A stretch of DNA of 64,000 nucleotides from Sporichthya polymorpha DSM 43042 (lineage in GTDB: Bacteria > Actinomycetota > Actinomycetes > Sporichthyales > Sporichthyaceae): the NCBI RefSeq assembly GCF_000384115.1, contig NZ_KB913029.1, positions 778,907 through 842,906 of the forward strand, given 5' to 3'. Under the pieces are notes generated by a model, which worked only from the letters and a program-made list of their open reading frames with translations, was not told the DNA's origin and ran no database searches. Positions 1 to 7,699 of this stretch are shown here, in pieces. Made by a program: the position numbers and the translations under genes. The stretch's first letter is position 1. The number at the start of each line of letters is the position of its first letter.

Positions 1-1
1 C

Positions 2-493
2 GGCTCTCCCCTGCCGCGCTCGACCGAGGACAAGCAGGTCTACGTCCTCGACATCCGCAAGCTGCTGAAGGCCGGCACCGACACCACGTGTTCGATCGAC
101 AACTACGACGAGGTCGTCCGCGGCGGCGCCGAGCCCGACTGCCCGACGCTGAGCGACACCTTCCGCGTCGAGGACAACTCCTCCGGCGGTCCGCACTGGG
201 GCGCGATGGACAACTTCGCCCTAGGCAGCGACGGGCTCTACCACGAGACGACGAACGTCAAGCGCATCGCGTTCGCCAACTCCTTCGTCGCGCGCACCAC
301 CGTCGACGGCAACCACGACCTCTGCCTGCTCAACTTCAGCAAGGGCAAGCTGAGCCTCGACAGGAGCTTCGTCGACGAGTACGAGGGCACCCCGTGCGTG
401 AAGTTCGACCGGACTTCCTGGCCCCACGGCGCCTTCGGGGACGCGAAACCCCACGCGATGGTGTTCGCCGTCCCCGACGAGTACGTGAGGTAG
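2..493 (+). CDS. SBP56-like secreted beta-propeller protein, 3' end only
   Basis: This is the C-terminal 163 residues of a gene that begins before the window. The reading frame is open from base 2 to the TAG at 491-493. Its sequence closely tracks the C-terminus of the complete protein at 28549-30444: both contain a VLDIRKLL/SLDIRKLL strand, SGGPHWGA, a NSFVART/NYFVART segment, LSLDR, a single conserved Cys before D-R/N-R, WPHG, GDAKPH and a final VFAVPD/IFVVPD. That paralogue resembles, distantly, selenium-binding protein 56/methanethiol oxidase beta-propellers, so the same tentative label is used here. It lies close to a multicopper oxidase gene on the same strand, although a toxin-antitoxin pair on the opposite strand sits between them. 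Paralogy is seen directly in the sequence. The SBP56 link is inferred from the paralogue because the diagnostic N-terminal half is missing here. Confidence 0.75.
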   Translation, partial: GSPLPRSTEDKQVYVLDIRKLLKAGTDTTCSIDNYDEVVRGGAEPDCPTLSDTFRVEDNSSGGPHWGAMDNFALGSDGLYHETTNVKRIAFANSFVARTTVDGNHDLCLLNFSKGKLSLDRSFVDEYEGTPCVKFDRTSWPHGAFGDAKPHAMVFAVPDEYVR

Positions 494-542
494 CGCGTCA
501 GCGCCCCATCAGCTGAGTGGCGTGGTGGCACCCGTTACCCGT

Positions 543-839
543 TCAGGTCCGGCACGCATCACGGCGGTGGTCGATGTCGAGCACCACCACGTGTCGGCGG
601 TCGGCGTCGATCCGGTAGCGAACGCGGTACTCACCGCGGCGCGCTCGCCACAAGCCTTCGAGGGGCGCCCGCAGCGGAGCTCCGACGATCGTCGGTCGCG
701 CGAGCAACGGACCCGAGACGAACTCCCACACGGCGAACGCCACAGTCGGCGGAAGGTCGTCCGTGAGCGCTCGGCGTGCGCCGGGTGCAAGCACGAGTCG
801 GTAGGGCGACCTTTCGCCGGAGCCCTCCGGGTCAGGCAC
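543..839 (-). CDS. RelE/ParE-family toxin
   Basis: A 98-residue basic protein with the layout of RelE/ParE mRNA-interferase-type toxins: an N-terminal Y-R-L strand, a central helix, then LEGLWRARRGEYRVRYRID and a final strand VVVLDIDHR that matches the family's typical V-x-x-I-x-H-R ending. It follows the Phd/YefM-type antitoxin and overlaps its 3' end by 8 nt, so the two are translationally coupled in the usual antitoxin-first order. The start chosen is the ATG inside the antitoxin stop region. The target (ribosome-dependent mRNA cleavage or gyrase) cannot be read from this sequence. The family call is strong, and the activity is inferred. Confidence 0.82.
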   Translation of the reverse strand: MPDPEGSGERSPYRLVLAPGARRALTDDLPPTVAFAVWEFVSGPLLARPTIVGAPLRAPLEGLWRARRGEYRVRYRIDADRRHVVVLDIDHRRDACRT

Positions 840-1122
840 CGCGGCGGTTCCCGCGGCGCTGCTTCATCAACTCGGCCACCTCGTCGCCCCCGACGCCTTG
901 ACCCGCCGCCACGTCCTGCTCGGCCTGAGCAACCCGAGCGACCGCTTCCGGATCGGACAACAACTCGATCGTTGCCTCGAGAGACTCCAGATCCTCAGCG
1001 GCCATGAGCACGACGTAGGACCGCCCGTTGCGCGTGATGTGCACGCGCTGATGCGTCCGATCCACCTCCTCGGCGATCTCGGACAGGCGCGCCTTGACCT
1101 CCGACAGAGGCAGGATGTCCAT
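832..1122 (-). CDS. Phd/YefM-family antitoxin
   Basis: A 96-residue antitoxin starting at the ATG of MDILPLSEVK. The N-terminus has the standard Phd/YefM DNA-binding fold signature: S-E-V-K-A-R-L-S-E-I, then H-x-R-V-x-I-T-R-N-G-R, then a V-L-M-A-A-E-D-L-E-S-L-E segment. The acidic C-terminal helix would wrap the RelE-like toxin encoded just downstream, with which it overlaps by 8 nt. An upstream-extended frame to 1233 exists, but those residues look non-coding. A near-perfect palindrome spanning 1124-1139 abuts the start codon and is the likely autoregulatory operator. The pair appears intact. Confidence 0.85.
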   Translation of the reverse strand: MDILPLSEVKARLSEIAEEVDRTHQRVHITRNGRSYVVLMAAEDLESLEATIELLSDPEAVARVAQAEQDVAAGQGVGGDEVAELMKQRRGNRRGA

Positions 1123-1123
1123 G

Positions 1124-1139
1124 GACCAGAATTCTAGTC
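1124..1139. promoter_or_regulatory. Candidate antitoxin operator
   Basis: GACCAGAATTCTAGTC is a 16-bp palindrome with a single mismatched pair around the AGAATTCT core. It lies immediately upstream of the antitoxin ATG and in the short gap shared with the divergent multicopper oxidase gene. It is markedly AT-rich compared with its surroundings. Autorepression by Phd/YefM antitoxins at such palindromes is established for the family. Use of this particular site is inferred. Confidence 0.45.
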
Positions 1140-1232
1140 TACATCGCCGCCACCGCAAAGCGATTGGTCTGCCGCAGCGATACCCTGAGGCGAGATGAGT
1201 TGCCGTCATTCCCACGTCGCACGCAGGGCGCA

Positions 1233-2663
1233 TTGAGCATCACGCGACGCCGGGCGCTGGTTCTCGGAGGAACGGCGGCCTCCCTCGCGGTCGGCGGTGT
1301 CGCGTGGCGGCAGCTCGGCGGTTCGGACCACCTCGCGGCGGCCGCGGTCGAGGCGCCGCTACGGCAGCCCGCCGTCCTCGACTCCCGGAACGGTCGCCTG
1401 CAGGCGACCCTCACCGCGGCCGTCGGCACGGAGCTCGCCGGACGCGCCACGCGCGGCTTCAGCTACAACGGCACGTCACCGGGACCGACCCTGCGCGTGC
1501 GGCCGGGTGACGAGATCGCGCTGCGGTTGGTCAATCAACTGCCGGACATGACGAACCTGCACACGCACGGCCTGCGGGTGTCTCCCTCAGGAGCGGCGGA
1601 CAACCCGTTCGTCGAAATCGCGCCGGGCGCGTCGTTCGACTACCGCATCCGCGTCCCGGCGGACCATCCGGTCGGCACGTTCTGGTACCACCCCCACCAC
1701 CACGGCGTCGCCGCCGATCAGATCTTCGGCGGCCTGGCCGGCGCGCTGCTCGTCGTCCCACAGCGGAAGCCGATGGACATCGACGTCGCCGAGGACCTGG
1801 TGTTGCTGGTCTGCGACACCACGCTCTCCGGGGACGGAACGCCGGTCGGCCCGTCGCACGACGACCGGGTCATCGGGCGCGAGGGCGAGTTGCTCCTCGT
1901 CAACGGGCAGGCGCGTCCGACGATCGCGGCGCAGGCCGGCACCTGGCAGCGCTGGCGGCTGATCAACACCTGCACCTCACGGGTGCTCGACATCGGCCTG
2001 TCCGACCGCGCGGTCGTTCAGGTGGCGCTCGACGGCAGCCTGCTGCCGAGTCCGCTCGAGCAGGAGTGGGTCCGCCTCAGCCCGGGCAACCGCGTCGACG
2101 TCCTCGTTCCCGCGTCGGCGGCCGGCCGCTTTCCCGTCCTCGCCCGCGGCGTCGACCGGGGCAGTCACGGCTCAGCGAAGGCGTCCACGTCGACGACCAC
2201 GCTCGCGGTGCTCGACGTGACGGGCAGCGGGGCGGCGGCACCGCGACCGACGGTGCCGACGGCGTCGGCTCCCGACCTGCCGCGCCCGACCCGCCAGCGC
2301 GTCATCACGATGACGATGGGCCGCGGCCGGTCCTCGGACATCGCCTTCGGTTTCGACGACAAGCTCTACGACCCGCAGCGGATCGACCAGGAGGTCACCG
2401 CCGGCACCACCGAGGAGTGGTTGCTGAACAACGCGGGCCCGCTCGCGCACCCGTTCCATCTCCACGTCTGGCCGTTCCAGGTCGTGGCGACCAACGACAA
2501 CCAGCCCCTCGTTCCCGTGCTGCAGGACGTCGTCCTCGTCCCGCCGTGGAGCTGGGTCCGCATCCGCATCCGGTTCGACGGTCAGCAGGGCAAGACCGTC
2601 TACCACTGCCACATCGTCGACCACAGCGACGCCGGGATGATGGGCACGATCCAGGTCGGCTGA
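1233..2663 (+). CDS. Tat-exported multicopper oxidase
   Basis: A laccase/bilirubin-oxidase-type enzyme that couples one-electron substrate oxidation to reduction of O2 to water. All four copper-ligand blocks are present: HTHG near residue 108, WYHPHHHG near 153, HPFHLHVW near 406, and HCHIVDHSDAGMM near 458-470, which holds the type-1 Cys, His and Met ligands. The N-terminus carries a twin-arginine signal, TRRRALVLGG followed by an Ala/Val-rich stretch, so the protein should fold in the cytoplasm and be exported. TTG 1233 is preferred because it sits just before the signal and is preceded by a GCAGGG element. An in-frame TTG at 1164 would lengthen it to 499 residues. It diverges from the toxin-antitoxin pair. 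Substrate unknown. The SBP56-like gene just upstream on the same strand may be a functional partner (inference). Confidence 0.9.
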   Translation: MSITRRRALVLGGTAASLAVGGVAWRQLGGSDHLAAAAVEAPLRQPAVLDSRNGRLQATLTAAVGTELAGRATRGFSYNGTSPGPTLRVRPGDEIALRLVNQLPDMTNLHTHGLRVSPSGAADNPFVEIAPGASFDYRIRVPADHPVGTFWYHPHHHGVAADQIFGGLAGALLVVPQRKPMDIDVAEDLVLLVCDTTLSGDGTPVGPSHDDRVIGREGELLLVNGQARPTIAAQAGTWQRWRLINTCTSRVLDIGLSDRAVVQVALDGSLLPSPLEQEWVRLSPGNRVDVLVPASAAGRFPVLARGVDRGSHGSAKASTSTTTLAVLDVTGSGAAAPRPTVPTASAPDLPRPTRQRVITMTMGRGRSSDIAFGFDDKLYDPQRIDQEVTAGTTEEWLLNNAGPLAHPFHLHVWPFQVVATNDNQPLVPVLQDVVLVPPWSWVRIRIRFDGQQGKTVYHCHIVDHSDAGMMGTIQVG

Positions 2664-2666
2664 GGG

Positions 2667-3851
2667 TCAGTCCCGGAGCAGATCGAGGGTGCCGAGGTCG
2701 AGCGCAGCGGTCGTGACGCGGCGGACCGTCTCCAGCATGACGTCCTGCGGGTGGGGTGAGGGCATGAGCTTGCTGAGGCCGAGGGTGCCGAGCCACATCA
2801 ACATGCCGTGGGTCATCTGCCGGCTGTAGAGACCGAATGCCTCCTCCGGCGAGGGCGGAGTGATGCCCGCCTTGGCGAGGTACTCACCGTGGAGCGTCAC
2901 CAGGTCGCGCTCCCACTCCCGGCGGTCCTCCGGAGGAAGATGGGTCGCCAGCGCGTACGCGACGTCGCGGGCCCATCCGCCGGTGGTCAGGCAGGCGAAG
3001 TCGAACAGTCCCATCCGTCCGTCACGGGCCACGTACCAGTTGCTGGGGTGGACGTCGGTGTGCAGCAACGTCTGCGGGCCCTCGACGTTGAGCGCCATCG
3101 CGCGCATCAGCGCCGGATGGATCTCGTCCCGCCGGGCGTAGATCTCGGGCGGGATGACGTCGCGGCCGCGTTCCACCCCGACGGCCATGCGCTTCTTCGC
3201 GGGCAGCGTCGCGTTCAGGCGCTCGATGTACTCGACGGAGTTGCGGATCCAGCCGCCGAACCGCCGGCGGATCGGCGCGTTCCAGTACCGGGCGTGGATC
3301 GTCGCCAGAACCTCGACCAGGCTCTCCGCCTGCGCGCGGCTGAGCTGACGGGTCATCACCGTTCCGAAGACCGCACCCCGGGTTTTCCCGATGTCCTCGA
3401 GGATGAAGAAGCCACGTTCGGTCAGCGGGTCGTAGGCCGTGTAGTACCCGTGCGGGGCCTCGATGTCGAGCTCCGGACGCAGGTGGGTGTAGAACGCCGA
3501 CTCGACCTCGTTGAGGTTGACCGCCGCCGAGAGCATTCGCGTGGTGAACGTAGGACAGGACTTGGTGAACAGATGCACGGGCAGCCCGGCGTCCTGCCCC
3601 GCGCGGTTGTACTGCACCGTCAACGGGCAGCGCGCGGTGGCGCCGTCGTCCCGGTCACCGAACTGAAACGACGTCACCTCGGCCCCGGGCACTCCGTCGC
3701 ACAGGGCCAGCGTCAGCCATTCGCGCGTGACGGAGTCCGGCCCCGGCGGCACCTCCCGGAGCGTGGCCGGGTGCGGCTTGGTGAGGCGTTCGGCTGCGTA
3801 GCTGCGCGCGACCTTCGCAGTCATCTGGACGAACTCCAGGCGGGGATCCAC
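2667..3851 (-). CDS. Aminoglycoside/ecdysteroid-kinase-like phosphotransferase
   Basis: An APH/CHK-like kinase of about 394 residues. The catalytic loop LLHTDVHPSNWYV (around residue 262) supplies the HxDxxxxN residues, and GLFDFA about 20 residues later supplies the metal-binding Asp. An N-terminal lobe with F-T-K-S (the ATP lysine strand) and FILEDI are also as expected. The GTG at 3851 is chosen: it lies two bases after the stop of the substrate-binding protein gene and has GAAGGG upstream. An ATG at 3824 is a credible alternative. It is the second gene of a two-gene operon with the lipoprotein, which suggests phosphorylation of an imported small molecule. The substrate is not identifiable. 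Many actinobacterial members sit in lipid or sterol catabolic neighbourhoods, but that is only context. Confidence 0.8.
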   Translation of the reverse strand: MDPRLEFVQMTAKVARSYAAERLTKPHPATLREVPPGPDSVTREWLTLALCDGVPGAEVTSFQFGDRDDGATARCPLTVQYNRAGQDAGLPVHLFTKSCPTFTTRMLSAAVNLNEVESAFYTHLRPELDIEAPHGYYTAYDPLTERGFFILEDIGKTRGAVFGTVMTRQLSRAQAESLVEVLATIHARYWNAPIRRRFGGWIRNSVEYIERLNATLPAKKRMAVGVERGRDVIPPEIYARRDEIHPALMRAMALNVEGPQTLLHTDVHPSNWYVARDGRMGLFDFACLTTGGWARDVAYALATHLPPEDRREWERDLVTLHGEYLAKAGITPPSPEEAFGLYSRQMTHGMLMWLGTLGLSKLMPSPHPQDVMLETVRRVTTAALDLGTLDLLRD

Positions 3852-3853
3852 GC

Positions 3854-5374
3854 TCAGAATCCCTTCGGAAGGCCCTTGAAGCACTCGAACCTGCTGCCCA
3901 GCGGCGCGCTGTAGCCCGTGGTCGTCAGGTTCAGCAGCGCGTAGCAGTCGTTCGGGTCCGGCGGTGCGTTCTTGTTGAAGGTGATCGGCGAGGAGAGCCC
4001 GTCGAGCTTCTCGTTCTGAATCCGCCACAGGCCGTCGAGGATGAGTTCGGTGGTCACCTCGCCGCTGCGGGCCCGATCGGCGACGTGGGAGAGCGCCTTC
4101 TCGAACAACTTGCCCGCCGCCCATCCGCTGATCAGGTTCTGGTCGAGCATCGAGCCCGCGGCGAAGCGGTTGTACGCAGCCTGGAACGCCTTGACGCCCC
4201 CGGAGTCCTGGGCGAGGTACGGGGCGTTCGGCGTGCCGAGGAAGACGCCGAGCTTGCGGAAGTTCGCGTCCTGCGCCGCCTCGGCGTTCACCGACAACGC
4301 GGACGTGGCGGTCGGCGGCGCGTAGCCCAACGAGAGGCACGAGCGCGCGAAGCGCGCGTCCCCGGAACCTTCGAGCGCGACGAAGATGGCTTCGGCGCCG
4401 GCGGCCTTCAACGCCTGGCACTCGGCGGTGTAGTCCGGTGAGGTGATCGAGGAGACCTTGCGGACGACGACCTCCAGCCCGGAGATCTTGGCCATCGCGT
4501 CGAAGTTCTGGTTGATCGTTCCGCAGATCGCCGCCTCGACGCAGTAGATGAGGCCGACCTTCTTCGTGTTGGCCTTGAGCGCCGCCTGCTTGATCGCGCC
4601 GGCGTAGGAGGCCAGCGGGCCGCCGCCCTGCGGGAAGAACCACGGGCTGGAGTACCACGGGGTCTCGATGAGGTCCCCGCCGATGATCGGCATCCTGTTC
4701 TGCTCGGCGAACCGCTTGGCGGCCGAGAACGTCGTCGGGACGTTGACGGCGATCATCGCCACGACGCCCTTGCCCTTCAACGAGCTGAGGTTCGAGCTCA
4801 CGCGAGCCGGGTCGGCGCCGTCATCCATCTGGATCACCTGCACCGGGTGGCACTGCACTCCCCCGGCGGCGTTGACCGCCCGCGACCACAGCGCGATGCC
4901 GGTGCGGACGTTGATCATCGGCGACCCGATGATCCCGGAGAACGCCCCCGTCTGACCGAGCACGATCGGCGCCAGGGACTGCTTGCACGGCGCGTTCGGC
5001 CCGGTCGGCACCGTGGCGGCGCCCGCGGAGCCCGTCGAGTTTCCTTCCGACTTCGTTCCCCCGACGGTCGACCCCGGCGCCGGGGCGGCGGCGGGTCCGC
5101 TGTTGCCGCCCGCAGCCGCCGGCGCGCCCGGCACCGGCGCGACCTCCCCACCGGCAGCCACCGGCACCTCCGCGCCCGAGCCCGCGGCCGGGCTCGACGC
5201 GTCACCGGCGGCGACCTGCGCAGAGATCGCCGAACCGTCGGCCGCCTCGATGGCTTCGGAGGACATGCGGGTGCCGCAACCGGACAACGGCACCACGGCG
5301 GCCAACAGCCCGGCGACCAGCGCACGGCGGACGGCCGATCGTCGTGCCGGCGCTTTCGAGGGGGCGGGGTTCAT
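3854..5374 (-). CDS. Substrate-binding lipoprotein of branched-chain amino-acid type (copy 1)
   Basis: A 506-residue type-I periplasmic binding protein (LivJ/amide-binding family). A lipobox, LSGC, follows a short basic and hydrophobic signal, predicting a membrane-anchored lipoprotein. It is followed by TRMSSEAIEAA and about 90 residues of Ala/Gly/Pro-rich linker. The binding domain begins at IVLGQTGAFSG and continues through a WSRAVNAAGGVQCHPV segment, as in Liv-type receptors. The ATG at 5374 is supported by GGAG seven bases upstream. The frame extends to 5407 but without a better site. No permease or ATPase genes are nearby. Two further paralogues (36052-37527, 42604-44115) share the TRxSxEAI signature after the lipobox. 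It is probably controlled by the divergent TetR regulator through the palindrome at 5427-5455. Confidence 0.88.
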   Translation of the reverse strand: MNPAPSKAPARRSAVRRALVAGLLAAVVPLSGCGTRMSSEAIEAADGSAISAQVAAGDASSPAAGSGAEVPVAAGGEVAPVPGAPAAAGGNSGPAAAPAPGSTVGGTKSEGNSTGSAGAATVPTGPNAPCKQSLAPIVLGQTGAFSGIIGSPMINVRTGIALWSRAVNAAGGVQCHPVQVIQMDDGADPARVSSNLSSLKGKGVVAMIAVNVPTTFSAAKRFAEQNRMPIIGGDLIETPWYSSPWFFPQGGGPLASYAGAIKQAALKANTKKVGLIYCVEAAICGTINQNFDAMAKISGLEVVVRKVSSITSPDYTAECQALKAAGAEAIFVALEGSGDARFARSCLSLGYAPPTATSALSVNAEAAQDANFRKLGVFLGTPNAPYLAQDSGGVKAFQAAYNRFAAGSMLDQNLISGWAAGKLFEKALSHVADRARSGEVTTELILDGLWRIQNEKLDGLSSPITFNKNAPPDPNDCYALLNLTTTGYSAPLGSRFECFKGLPKGF

Positions 5375-5426
5375 CAAGAGGCTCCGAGCTCGGTTTACAC
5401 CTGACATGTGACACTAAACCGGCTCG

Positions 5427-5455
5427 TGTCAGGCGTCAACGCAAGACGCCTGACA
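5427..5455. promoter_or_regulatory. Palindromic TetR-type operator
   Basis: A perfect inverted repeat, TGTCAGGCGTC, seven bases, then GACGCCTGACA. It lies in the 109-bp gap between the divergent lipoprotein (start 5374) and TetR (start 5484) genes. Additional TGACA half-site-like repeats occur at 5402-5406 and 5409-5413. Position and symmetry fit a TetR operator controlling both genes. Confidence 0.7.
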
Positions 5456-5483
5456 TCTGACGGGATCTGTTAGCCTCCCGCCC

Positions 5484-6116
5484 ATGCCAGCATCCGTGGC
5501 CGCCGAGTCCGCTCCCGTACGGCGCCGCGTTCTCGACGCGGCGCGCGACTGCTTCAAGCGCTTCGGGGTCGTGCGCACCCGCATCGAGGACATCGCGCAG
5601 GCCGCCGGCATCAGCCGCCCGCTGCTCTACCAGTACTTCGACGGACGCCAGGGTCTGATCGCCGCCCTGGCCGAGGACGAGATCGAGCGCATCATCGAGG
5701 AGAACCGCAAGCGTCTCCCGGTCGGCGCCGGCTTTGCGGAAACCGTGGTCGAGGGCTCGCTCGCCGCGATCGACATCGGACGCAGCGAGACCCTGCTGGC
5801 CGACCTGTTCGAGGCCAGCACGCTCGACGATCTGCCGAGCCTGCTCCTCGACCCGACCCGGCCTCCGTACGCCGCAGTGTCCGGCCTGTGGAAGCCCGTC
5901 TTCGACCGCGCCCGCGAGACCGGCGAGCTGCGGAGCGACCTCTCCGACGCCGACCTCATCGAGTGGCTGGCCTCGGTCCACTACGCCTTCCTGCTCCGCA
6001 GCGACGTCGACCCGAAGCGCCAGCGCGAGCTCTTCGAGCTCTTCCTCGTCCCCGCTCTCCTTAACGGCGCACCGCCACCCGCGCCCCCCAAACGCAGCAG
6101 GCGCAAGTCTTCCTGA
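5484..6116 (+). CDS. TetR/AcrR-family transcriptional regulator
   Basis: A 210-residue repressor. The N-terminal helix-turn-helix covers residues ~10-58: RRRVLDAARDCFKRFGVVRTRIEDIAQ, then AAGISRPLLYQYFDGRQGLI, the canonical TetR recognition helix. The remaining helices form an unassigned ligand-binding domain. It is divergent from the substrate-binding lipoprotein/phosphotransferase operon, and a perfect 11+11-bp palindrome lies between them, so it most likely represses that operon and itself until an unknown ligand binds. The C-terminal tail is basic (KRSRRKSS). Confidence 0.92.
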   Translation: MPASVAAESAPVRRRVLDAARDCFKRFGVVRTRIEDIAQAAGISRPLLYQYFDGRQGLIAALAEDEIERIIEENRKRLPVGAGFAETVVEGSLAAIDIGRSETLLADLFEASTLDDLPSLLLDPTRPPYAAVSGLWKPVFDRARETGELRSDLSDADLIEWLASVHYAFLLRSDVDPKRQRELFELFLVPALLNGAPPPAPPKRSRRKSS

Positions 6117-6164
6117 GCAGTTGCCCTGTTTCGAGCGGCACGCAGGGCTACTCCTGCAATCTGG

Positions 6165-6370
6165 AACTGCTCGGCGGCTGCTGCGCGGCGAACCGGCGGC
6201 GGCCCGGGTGGTGACTCTCCTGAACGCCGGTGAAGCTGCGCTCACGTCTGTCGGCGTCGCCGAAGTACTGGACCACTTGATCCGGGTTGCCGGCGCGGAC
6301 GAGGAGGAGGCCCGCTCTCGACGTCGCTCAGCTCGGACTGCTCAAGGGCATCGACGTTTCCGCGAGCCTC
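6165..6370 (+). pseudogene. Decayed PIN-domain (VapC-like) toxin remnant
   Basis: The frame from about 6165 reads RRLLRGEPAAARVVTLLNAGEAALTSVGVAEVLDHLIRVAGADEEEA (given here as consecutive short blocks: RRLLRGEPAAARVV, TLLNAGEAALTSVGV, AEVLDHLIRVAGADEEEA). This matches the family pattern of PIN toxins, in which LLRGEP is followed by an alpha helix, a S-x-V-x-x-A-E-V block and GADPEEA. The catalytic N-terminal aspartate segment is garbled. After DEEEA the continuing match (LDVAQLGLLKGIDV) is in a different frame. It therefore looks like a frameshifted relic, not an active gene. Frame boundaries are approximate. Confidence 0.45.
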
Positions 6371-6518
6371 AGGCGGGATTCGTCCGCCGTTGCGCCCGGA
6401 CGGACCGCACTTCCTCGACGGCTGCGGCCATCGCGTCGTCGTCGGTGGGCAAGTCGCCCGATGCGGCGACGCGATCCAATAGTTCGATCAGCTCGCGCTG
6501 AGGCGCGTCCGGCTCCAT
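6369..6518 (-). CDS. Small acidic protein, possible orphan
   Basis: A 49-residue acidic, helix-prone peptide (MEPDAPQRELIELLDRV..., with a DDDAMAAAVEEVRSVRAQRR end) starting at the ATG at 6518. It lies just downstream of the frameshifted membrane protein and antisense to the decayed PIN toxin's 3' end. I do not recognise a family. Its length and charge would fit a small antitoxin-like or regulatory peptide, but nothing shows this. It may also be chance coding. Confidence 0.3.
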   Translation of the reverse strand: MEPDAPQRELIELLDRVAASGDLPTDDDAMAAAVEEVRSVRAQRRTNPA

Positions 6519-6571
6519 CACGCCATCGTGGCGTCGCGACCCAGGTCCGGCAATCGGGAAAGCCCGACGGA

Positions 6572-7422
6572 TCAGTAGTCGCCGGGGACAGCGGTTCTGC
6601 GGATCGCCGCCACCCCTTCTTCGTCTCGCTTGTGGGCGGCGTCGACAGTAAGTCCGCTCGGCCCGAAGCGGGCGACGAACAGGCGCGGGCCACGTTCGGC
6701 GGTGAGCACGATCTGTTCCTCCGCGCGACCGCCGCACGACTTGCTCGGATACTCTTGCGCTTGAGCGGGTGCCACGGGCCCCCGGTGGGCGTCAGGCACG
6801 ACCACCGCGGATCCGCCGCCGGCTCGTTCGCCGAGTACCAGGCCGGCACACCGCCCGGTGGGTCGGTGCGCGTCCACCCCTGGCGGACGAGTTGGTCCAC
6901 CACAGAGGCCGGGCGGGCCGTGCTGCTCCACGCGGCGCCGACGGATCCGGTCCGGCGGTCGTCACAGTCGGGGCCGATGTCCAGGTAGCCGCGCAGAAAT
7001 CCTTCCGGGATGTCGTCGATGATGGCGTCCTCGATGTAGTCGTTGCCGCCCCACCGGTCGTTGCAGGCGTTGTGTCCGTAGATCGGATCGCCGTACTCCT
7101 CGAGGTACCAGCCGGCAGCCAGCAGAGCTCCGAGCATGAAACTCAGGACGACCGCCCCTCCGGCGCAGGCCACCCCGAGCAGAGCGACTCGCTGGCCCCA
7201 GGTGCGCTTCGGCCTCCCCCACCAGCGGTGCCCTGGGGGCGCAGGCGGCCACGAGGGGTCCGGTCGCCAACCCCAGGGCGGCACCCACCCCGGTGGCGGT
7301 TCCGGCCAGCCCGGAGCAGGGATGAAGCGCTTCTCACCCCAAAGGCCCAGGACCGAAGTATCGGCCGCGACCGACTGCTTCTGATCGTCGGTTTCTGCGT
7401 CGCCATCGCCGGCGGCGAGCAT
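6572..7422 (-). CDS. Membrane protein with Pro/Trp-rich cytoplasmic region, frameshifted
   Basis: The N-terminal frame (start ATG 7422) has an acidic head and then a repeat-like Pro/Trp segment: PGWPEPPPGWVPPWG and PAPPGHRWWG, of the kind seen in actinobacterial membrane proteins. One transmembrane helix (VALLGVACAGGAVVLSFMLG) follows, then an extracytoplasmic domain with paired cysteines and WTRTDPPGGVPAWY. Near 6755 the sensible reading jumps frame by one base: before it, GPWHPLKRK; after it, EYPSKSCGGRAEEQIVLT and LFVARFGPSG, ending in GDY at 6572. So the gene is either broken or carries a sequence error. Without the shift the frame runs on to 6328 with non-protein-like composition. A strong hairpin (7441-7480) lies just upstream of the chosen start. 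Function unknown. Confidence 0.55.
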
Positions 7423-7440
7423 CGCAGAAAGGCGCCTAAC

Positions 7441-7480
7441 GTCCGGGAAAATGGTTGCTCCGGCGACCACTTTCCCGGAC
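7441..7480. repeat. Long hairpin upstream of the membrane-protein gene
   Basis: GTCCGGGAAAATGGTTGC, a four-base loop, then an 18-base partner whose reverse complement differs at two positions. The outer 10 bp (GTCCGGGAAA/TTTCCCGGAC) are perfect. It sits 18 bases upstream of the ATG at 7422. It may be a cruciform operator or a leader hairpin. If the protein actually starts farther upstream, it would be inside the coding region. Confidence 0.6.
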
Positions 7481-7699
7481 GCAACGCCCGGCGGTGGAGA
7501 TGCCATCTCCGCTGCCCCGGGAGTTGAACCGTTCGTCGGCCAAACTCGGCCGCTCGGCGCAGGTGGGCGACCGGTTGGCGACCGCACCGGCTGTCCACAA
7601 CACGGGGGCTTCCGGCCGAGGTACTTCCACCCCGCTGCGAAATAGGGTCAGAACGCCCAAACCCGTACTTTTCTCACGCCCGCCCGAATCGGAGGCATC

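Noticed and set aside
1164-1232. Longer multicopper oxidase start at TTG 1164
   Set aside because: The extra residues precede a well-formed Tat signal and would overlap the toxin-antitoxin promoter. TTG 1233 is the simpler start, though the longer form is not excluded.
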